A DNA stretch of 11,495 nucleotides, taken from NCBI GenBank assembly GCA_027577415.1, contig JANBQS010000826.1, positions 1 through 11,495 on the forward strand, in the 5' to 3' direction. The position numbers and the translations under genes were made by a program. This stretch comes from Coemansia sp. RSA 922. Lineage: Eukaryota; Kickxellomycota; Kickxellomycetes; Kickxellales; Kickxellaceae. The notes below the pieces were generated by a model. The model was not told the origin of the DNA and ran no database searches. It saw only the letters and a list, made by a program, of their open reading frames with translations. Below are positions 8,277-11,495 of this stretch, in pieces. Position 1 is the stretch's first letter, and every line of letters starts with the position of its first letter.

Positions 8277-8305
8277 ATATCTCAACATCTAGCTATTGAG
8301 ATGTC
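8276..8305 (+). other. Perfectly placed stem-loop right at the stop codon of copy 1
   Basis: Bases 8276-8285 (GATATCTCAA) pair with 8296-8305 (TTGAGATGTC) to form a 10-bp stem with one G-U wobble and a 10-base loop, CATCTAGCTA. The first paired base is the last base of the TAG stop. The loop and right arm are shared with copy 2, but the left arm is not, so the hairpin is specific to copy 1. It could affect mRNA 3' end handling; that is inference. Confidence 0.6.
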
Positions 8306-8311
8306 CTTAAA

Positions 8312-8340
8312 AATAAAGAAGCACTACATCCAAAAATAAA
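8312..8340 (+). terminator. Two canonical polyadenylation signals after microprotein gene 1
   Basis: AATAAA occurs at 8312-8317 and again at 8335-8340, both inside the same word AAAAATAAAGAA. They are 36 and 59 bases beyond the stop of copy 1. This placement fits 3' end formation and supports an independent transcript for the small gene. Confidence 0.5.
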
Positions 8341-8699
8341 GAACAGTAAACTCAGTTGGCCGGCTTCGATTAAATTGGGGATACCAAGCCACAGACAAAC
8401 CTTTCTCAACTTGTCACTAGTTTTTGAAAATCATTTTCACTTCCCATTCCAAGGCCCCAACACGGGTCATTGTGGCAGAAGATGGTCCCTCACCCCCAAA
8501 CGCAAGCCACTAGAAGATTGGATTGTGGTGGGGGCTGAACCAACCACTAGGGGGTAACATATGTTCATTCATGCCAGTGTGAACGGAATTTTCAGTCGGC
8601 AGATTTACCACGTGGGCTGTAGGATCTGGTGGCGCACATCATTGCGATGTTCCGAAATGAGCGTAACAAGCTGTACACACCTTTTATGACCATTTTTAT
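8341..8699. other. Spacer between the two microprotein genes, no gene seen
   Basis: This stretch is richer in G+C than the neighbouring spacers, especially 8440-8560, where C-runs and G-runs alternate (CACCCCC, GTGGGGGC, AGGGGGT) and CCACTAG occurs twice. An E-box CACGTG sits at 8609-8614. At 8655-8663 the word AAATGAGCG repeats the start-codon context of copy 1, but the frame from this ATG closes after ten codons without any finger residues. I see no tRNA, no transposase and no terminal inverted repeats. It may hold upstream regulatory sequence of copy 2 or a decayed element. Confidence 0.4.
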
Positions 8700-8752
8700 A
8701 TTCAGGTAGCTCCAGCGAACCCAGGTATAAAAGCACTCACTATGGTGACCAT
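8700..8752 (+). promoter_or_regulatory. Promoter block of microprotein gene 2 (duplicated element)
   Basis: This block aligns gaplessly with 8027-8079 (38/53 identical). The shared core is CAGGTATAAA, with TATAAAA at 8726-8732, 104 bases upstream of the start at 8830. Further shared words follow in the same order as in copy 1: CACATCCA (8763-8770 against 8102-8109), a T-run, and AAGCTACT (8805-8812 against 8145-8152). Confidence 0.68.
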
Positions 8753-8829
8753 GATATTTTCACACATCCATTCATTCATTTTTTTCTAACCTAATACCTG
8801 AAGCAAGCTACTTTTTCTTTTTCTAAATA

Positions 8830-8958
8830 ATGAGCGAATTTATCAGCCATGTTTCCCAGTATGTCAAGTGCCAAAAGTGCGGTCGTAAATTCAACAATTT
8901 GACATCTTACTATGAGCACTCTTGCGCCAAGAAGACTCCTCGTTGTCGGAGCACCTAG
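8830..8958 (+). CDS. C2HC mini-zinc-finger microprotein, copy 2 (42 aa)
   Basis: ATG 8830 to TAG 8958 encodes 42 residues. The finger is C14-x2-C17-x12-H30-x-C32, with CQKCGRKF at 14-21 and EHSCAKK at 29-35. CGRKF after the second Cys recalls C2HC fingers of the zf-C2HC_2 (ZC2HC1) type, although those usually have three residues between the His and the last Cys, not one. Outside the finger there are only 13 residues before it and a basic tail (TPRCRST) with one more Cys. With net positive charge and no signal peptide or membrane segment, it should be an intracellular zinc-binding protein; its partner is unknown. Two additional facts argue against a chance frame: the ligands match copy 1 without a gap, and the promoter and stop regions are also duplicated. 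The leader has several C/T-rich runs typical of fungal transcripts. The ligase gene begins 210 bases downstream. Confidence 0.65.
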   Translation: MSEFISHVSQYVKCQKCGRKFNNLTSYYEHSCAKKTPRCRST

Positions 8959-8968
8959 TTATTGAGAT
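8952..8968 (+). repeat. Duplicated 17-nt element at the stop of copy 2 (matches 8286-8302)
   Basis: CACCTAGTTATTGAGAT at 8952-8968 and CATCTAGCTATTGAGAT at 8286-8302 differ at two bases. In copy 2 the element supplies the stop codon (TAG 8956-8958). In copy 1 it lies downstream of an earlier stop and forms the loop and right arm of the stem-loop. Confidence 0.7.
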
Positions 8969-9168
8969 TTTTTTCTTTTCAAAAATATAAAATATATGTT
9001 CTTGATCTGACAAATAACTAATCAATGCACCAAGGTGCAGTTTACTCAGCCACGCAAGTAAAGCGACTGGCGTCACAAAAAAAAGAGCGAGGGAGGAGGC
9101 GCCACACGTGCATCTCTTTCTTTCCCAACTTGGCACTACTTGCTCCCTTTTTTTTTATACTATTAAGG
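8959..9168 (+). promoter_or_regulatory. Upstream region of the acyl-CoA synthetase gene
   Basis: This 210-base spacer has an AT-rich 3' flank of copy 2 (about 8970-9000). It then holds GGCGTCAC at 9069-9076, whose complement contains the TGACG core of bZIP/CRE sites, an E-box CACGTG at 9105-9110, and a pyrimidine tract leading to the ATG at 9169. An in-frame ATG at 9025 lies inside it. The motifs are short and could be chance. Confidence 0.4.
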
Positions 9169-10818
9169 ATGATTTTTGTTTCTCCATATCCCAGTATTGC
9201 CGAGCCCCCAACACAGGACTTGGCATCATTTATTTTTGACCATGCCGATGAGCACTCGGCGTTTGGAGCTAACCCCAGTTTGCCCGCTTTAACAGACCAT
9301 GTCACAATGCAAAGCTTTATGGATGTGCAGCGCATGGCCGATCGATTTGCCTCGGGACTAGTCAACAACCTGGGCCTTCAGCGAGGAGACATGGTTGCCC
9401 TGCTGATCCCAAATACTGTTTACTACCCAGCTATCGTTTTAGGCGCACTCATGGCTGGCTTGGTGTGTGTGACGGCCAATCCAGCTTACACCGTTGGCGA
9501 GATTGCCCATGTGCTGAACTTGTCCGAGGCCAAAGCTGTAATCGCCACTAAAGAAAACCTGTCTACCGTGCTCAAGACAATACAAACCAGTAACAGTTAC
9601 ATAATGCGCCACCGTATCCTGACAATTGACGGGCGTGAGAACACAGTGCACGGGGGTTTGAGCGACAAGCCCTACAATCGCGTTCGTTTGATTACAGAAG
9701 AGCAGGCCCGCGATACGCCAGCGTTTTTGTTGCTTAGTTCGGGGACTACGGGGCTGCCAAAGGGCGTATTGCTCTCACACGCCAACATCGTTAGTAACAT
9801 TATGCAGAACATAATTGTAGAGGCCCACGACCCGCATATCGCCGCAGCCGAGAGCAAGGTCCCACAGCAGGCGTGTATGGCGTGTACCCCTTACTTTCAC
9901 TCCTACGGGCTCGTGGTCGTTATGCTCCTGTCGATCGTCAAGGGACGCCACCAGATTATCATGTCTAAATTCGATCTAGAGCAATTCTGCATACTGACTA
10001 AGCGGTATCAAATAGCAGTTGCGCACATTGTGCCACCAGTTGTGATACAGTTGGCAAAGAACCCCATTGTGGACAAGTACGATTTGACTTCTCTTTCATA
10101 TGTATGTAGTGGTGGGGCGCCGCTCACCCGCGAGACGCAGACAATATTCCGCGAGAAGCATGGTGTGTGCATTTTGCAAGCATACGGACTTAGCGAGACT
10201 TCGCCAGTGTCACATAGAGCACAGGCAAAGGGGGCGCCTGACGGCTCAGTTGGATATTTGCTGCCATCAATGGAATGTATGATTATTGGCGATAGCGGCG
10301 AGCGACTCGGCACTAATGAGTTGGGCGAGTTGTGTATGCGTGGTCCTAATATAATGATGGGCTACTTTAAGAACGCCCAGGCTACCGCCCAGACTATTGA
10401 CAAGGATGGGTTCTTGCACACAGGCGATATTGGTCAGGTAGATGATAACGGGTTTTACTTTATCGAGGATCGCAAAAAGGAGCTAATAAAATATAAGGGC
10501 TTTCAGGTAGCGCCTGCCGAGCTCGAAGGGCTGTTGATGAACCACCCAGCGGTACTTGATGCCGCTGTGATCCAAGTCTTTGACAAGGCTCAGGAAACCG
10601 AGATCCCAAAGGCATTTGTCGTCGTTCGACCAAGCATTACTAGCGAGAGAATAGCGGAGGATATCAAAGCGTGGGTTAAAGAGCGGGTGGCTAATTACAA
10701 GGCATTGCGCGGCGGCATAGAGCTAATTGATTCGATTCCCAAATCAGCTTCGGGCAAGATCTTGCGTCGCGTACTCCGCGACATTGAGGCCCGGAGGCTA
10801 CAAACTGCCAAACTCTAA
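9169..10818 (+). CDS. 4-coumarate:CoA-ligase-like acyl-CoA synthetase, probably peroxisomal
   Basis: The gene encodes 549 residues, the normal length for 4CL-type enzymes of the ANL adenylate-forming superfamily. These activate a carboxylic acid to an acyl-AMP and then to a CoA thioester. All hallmark motifs are present: the phosphate-binding loop LLSSGTTGLPKGV (188-200), YGLSETSP (339-346), GELCMRG (386-392), TGD (418-420), the hinge region EDRKKELIKYKG (433-444), and PKSASGK with the catalytic Lys at 530. The protein ends in AKL, a recognised variant of the C-terminal peroxisomal signal (S/A/C-K/R/H-L). This suggests activation of fatty or aromatic acids for peroxisomal use; the true substrate cannot be read from the sequence. 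The start at 9169 is preferred because the 4CL pattern begins there. The frame stays open upstream to an ATG at 9025, which would add 48 residues with a basic then hydrophobic stretch. Coding sequence is intact and intron-free. Confidence 0.93.
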   Translation: MIFVSPYPSIAEPPTQDLASFIFDHADEHSAFGANPSLPALTDHVTMQSFMDVQRMADRFASGLVNNLGLQRGDMVALLIPNTVYYPAIVLGALMAGLVCVTANPAYTVGEIAHVLNLSEAKAVIATKENLSTVLKTIQTSNSYIMRHRILTIDGRENTVHGGLSDKPYNRVRLITEEQARDTPAFLLLSSGTTGLPKGVLLSHANIVSNIMQNIIVEAHDPHIAAAESKVPQQACMACTPYFHSYGLVVVMLLSIVKGRHQIIMSKFDLEQFCILTKRYQIAVAHIVPPVVIQLAKNPIVDKYDLTSLSYVCSGGAPLTRETQTIFREKHGVCILQAYGLSETSPVSHRAQAKGAPDGSVGYLLPSMECMIIGDSGERLGTNELGELCMRGPNIMMGYFKNAQATAQTIDKDGFLHTGDIGQVDDNGFYFIEDRKKELIKYKGFQVAPAELEGLLMNHPAVLDAAVIQVFDKAQETEIPKAFVVVRPSITSERIAEDIKAWVKERVANYKALRGGIELIDSIPKSASGKILRRVLRDIEARRLQTAKL

Positions 10819-10969
10819 TAACAAGGTATTCAAAAATATATTGTAGTTGACTATTTGACAACATGTAAAAAATGGTCTAGAAAAGGTGCATGATAATGGC
10901 AGACCAGCGGAGTAGCCATATTGAGGCGATTCCACGACTACTGACTAGCAGTTCTGGAAGAGCACTTGC
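10819..10969. other. Convergent 3' spacer
   Basis: These 151 bases separate the stops of the ligase (+) and the CBM19-like gene (-). The ligase side is AT-rich (AAAAATATATTG at about 10832). No gene or clear hairpin is seen. Confidence 0.5.
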
Positions 10970-11233
10970 TTAGGAGCAGGTGTTGGTGCTCTCTTGGCAA
11001 GAAGTGCCTTCGGGACAATTAGAGAGGATTGTCCATCTTGAGTGATTGCAGACCATTAACCCACTACTGCCAGTACACGCAATCTGGCCATCAGCGCCGG
11101 GACATGGCATAATAAATTTAAATACCCAGAGAGGGAAATCCTCGGAAACCGGTGCGGCAAGAACAACAGACATGTGCTGCATACCGACTAGCATGGCAGC
11201 AATTGAGACAATAGTACTCTTACTAATATTCAT
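10970..11233 (-). CDS. Small secreted cysteine-rich protein, CBM19-like
   Basis: The frame from ATG 11233 to TAA 10972-10970 encodes 87 residues. Residues 1-27 form a signal peptide (charged start, hydrophobic core IVSIAAMLVG, likely cleavage after VVLA or VVLAA). The mature part of about 60 residues holds six cysteines at 44, 53, 62, 73, 79 and 86. The pattern C-x8-C-x8-C-x10-C-x5-C-x6-C includes W67 (RW) and CPEGTSC, which matches carbohydrate-binding module family 19, a chitin-binding module first described in fungal chitinases. Standing alone, without a catalytic domain, it could bind the fungus's own wall or another chitin surface after secretion. This is inferred. Small single-module proteins of this kind are common in Kickxellales. 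An alternative first exon upstream is possible (see the findings). Confidence 0.74.
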   Translation of the reverse strand: MNISKSTIVSIAAMLVGMQHMSVVLAAPVSEDFPLWVFKFIMPCPGADGQIACTGSSGLMVCNHSRWTILSNCPEGTSCQESTNTCS

Positions 11234-11495
11234 TAGATTCGTTAATTAGTGCAAGTAGAAACAAAATAATAAACGATAGAGGCAAGGTGTATCCTTCACA
11301 ACAGAAAAGACAGAAAAATAAAATGGAAAAGTAAAGGCAAGCTTGAGATATGTAGCAATTGGATTTAACCTAAGTGTTGATGTAGCAATTAGTAAACGAG
11401 TATGGTTAATAGCGAAACTGGTATCTTACTTCTCCATCGTGTGGAGGAGCAGACCTTTTATACTGGCCAACTCAGCAGTCGCTGTGGTCAACTTG
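11234..11495 (-). promoter_or_regulatory. Upstream region of the CBM19-like gene
   Basis: On the minus strand a TATAAAA box lies at 11462-11456, about 225 bases upstream of the proposed start, implying a long leader or a leader intron. Between them are a direct repeat ATGTAGCAATT at 11350-11360 and 11380-11390 (30-base spacing) and a tiny frame ATG GAG AAG TAA at 11437-11426 that overlaps a GTAAGA splice-donor-like word. No other gene is seen to the right edge. Confidence 0.5.
11350..11390. repeat. 11-bp direct repeat, 30-bp period
   Basis: ATGTAGCAATT occurs at 11350-11360 and identically at 11380-11390. It sits in the leader or promoter of the CBM19-like gene. Both copies have the same orientation; it could be a paired protein-binding site or simple chance. 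Confidence 0.6.

Noticed and set aside
8361..8420. tRNA-like words (GGCTTCGATTAAA, followed by GGGGATACCAAGCC)
   Set aside because: No acceptor, D or anticodon stem can be formed at proper spacing, and the T-stem does not pair.
8655..8689. Third, decayed copy of the microprotein gene (AAATGAGCG repeats the copy 1 start context)
   Set aside because: The match is only nine bases, the frame ends after ten codons and no finger residues or promoter block follow.
8027..8752. RIP-type mutation of the duplicated promoter blocks
   Set aside because: Most differences are transitions, but they go both ways between copies, so there is no one-directional C-to-T signature.
259..9110. CACGTG E-boxes as a shared regulatory code (about 261, 833, 8609, 9105)
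   Set aside because: About three such palindromes are expected by chance in 11.5 kb, and one of the four lies in coding sequence, so there is no real enrichment.

Overview
The window looks like nuclear DNA of a fungus with a compact genome: protein genes on both strands, AT-rich spacers of about 0.1-0.6 kb, T-rich leaders, one convincing short intron (100 nt, GTAAGT...TTTTGTAG) and eukaryote-only genes (CTR9, ELP6, bZIP). An F-box-like protein with a leucine-rich-type continuation and a tiny secreted six-cysteine CBM19-like protein are both typical of expanded families in Kickxellales (Coemansia and relatives). I therefore favour an early-diverging zoopagomycote of that group. The placement is inferred from protein style, not from a search.

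Layout. 1-410 (-): 5' part of an F-box-like gene that runs off the left edge. 411-944: divergent promoter region with a (GA)10 run. 945-1700 (+): ELP6, subunit 6 of Elongator (tRNA wobble-uridine modification). 1818-3423 (-): a bZIP transcription factor of two exons, convergent with ELP6. 3424-3910: divergent promoter shared with the next gene. 3911-7792 (+): CTR9, the TPR scaffold of the Paf1 transcription-elongation complex. 7793-9168: a stretch that at first looks empty but holds two short tandem genes (8160-8276 and 8830-8958, +). 9169-10818 (+): a 4-coumarate:CoA-ligase-like acyl-CoA synthetase ending in the peroxisomal signal AKL. 10970-11233 (-): a small secreted CBM19-like protein, convergent with the ligase. 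11234-11495: its upstream region.

The most interesting content is the tandem pair. The genes encode 38- and 42-residue proteins whose Cys-x2-Cys...His-x-Cys ligands align without a gap. The similarity continues outside the coding region: a 53-nt gapless promoter block with TATA box (38/53 identical), leader words, and a 17-nt element at the stop codon (15/17 identical). This marks a duplicated unit of promoter, ORF and 3' element, coding for single-finger C2HC microproteins too small for usual gene callers. I do not recognise a named family for them.

The other genes are mostly housekeeping (ELP6, CTR9) or accessory (F-box-like, ligase, CBM19-like) and show no operon-like joint function. The only structural links are divergent promoters (F-box/ELP6 and bZIP/CTR9) and two convergent 3' ends.
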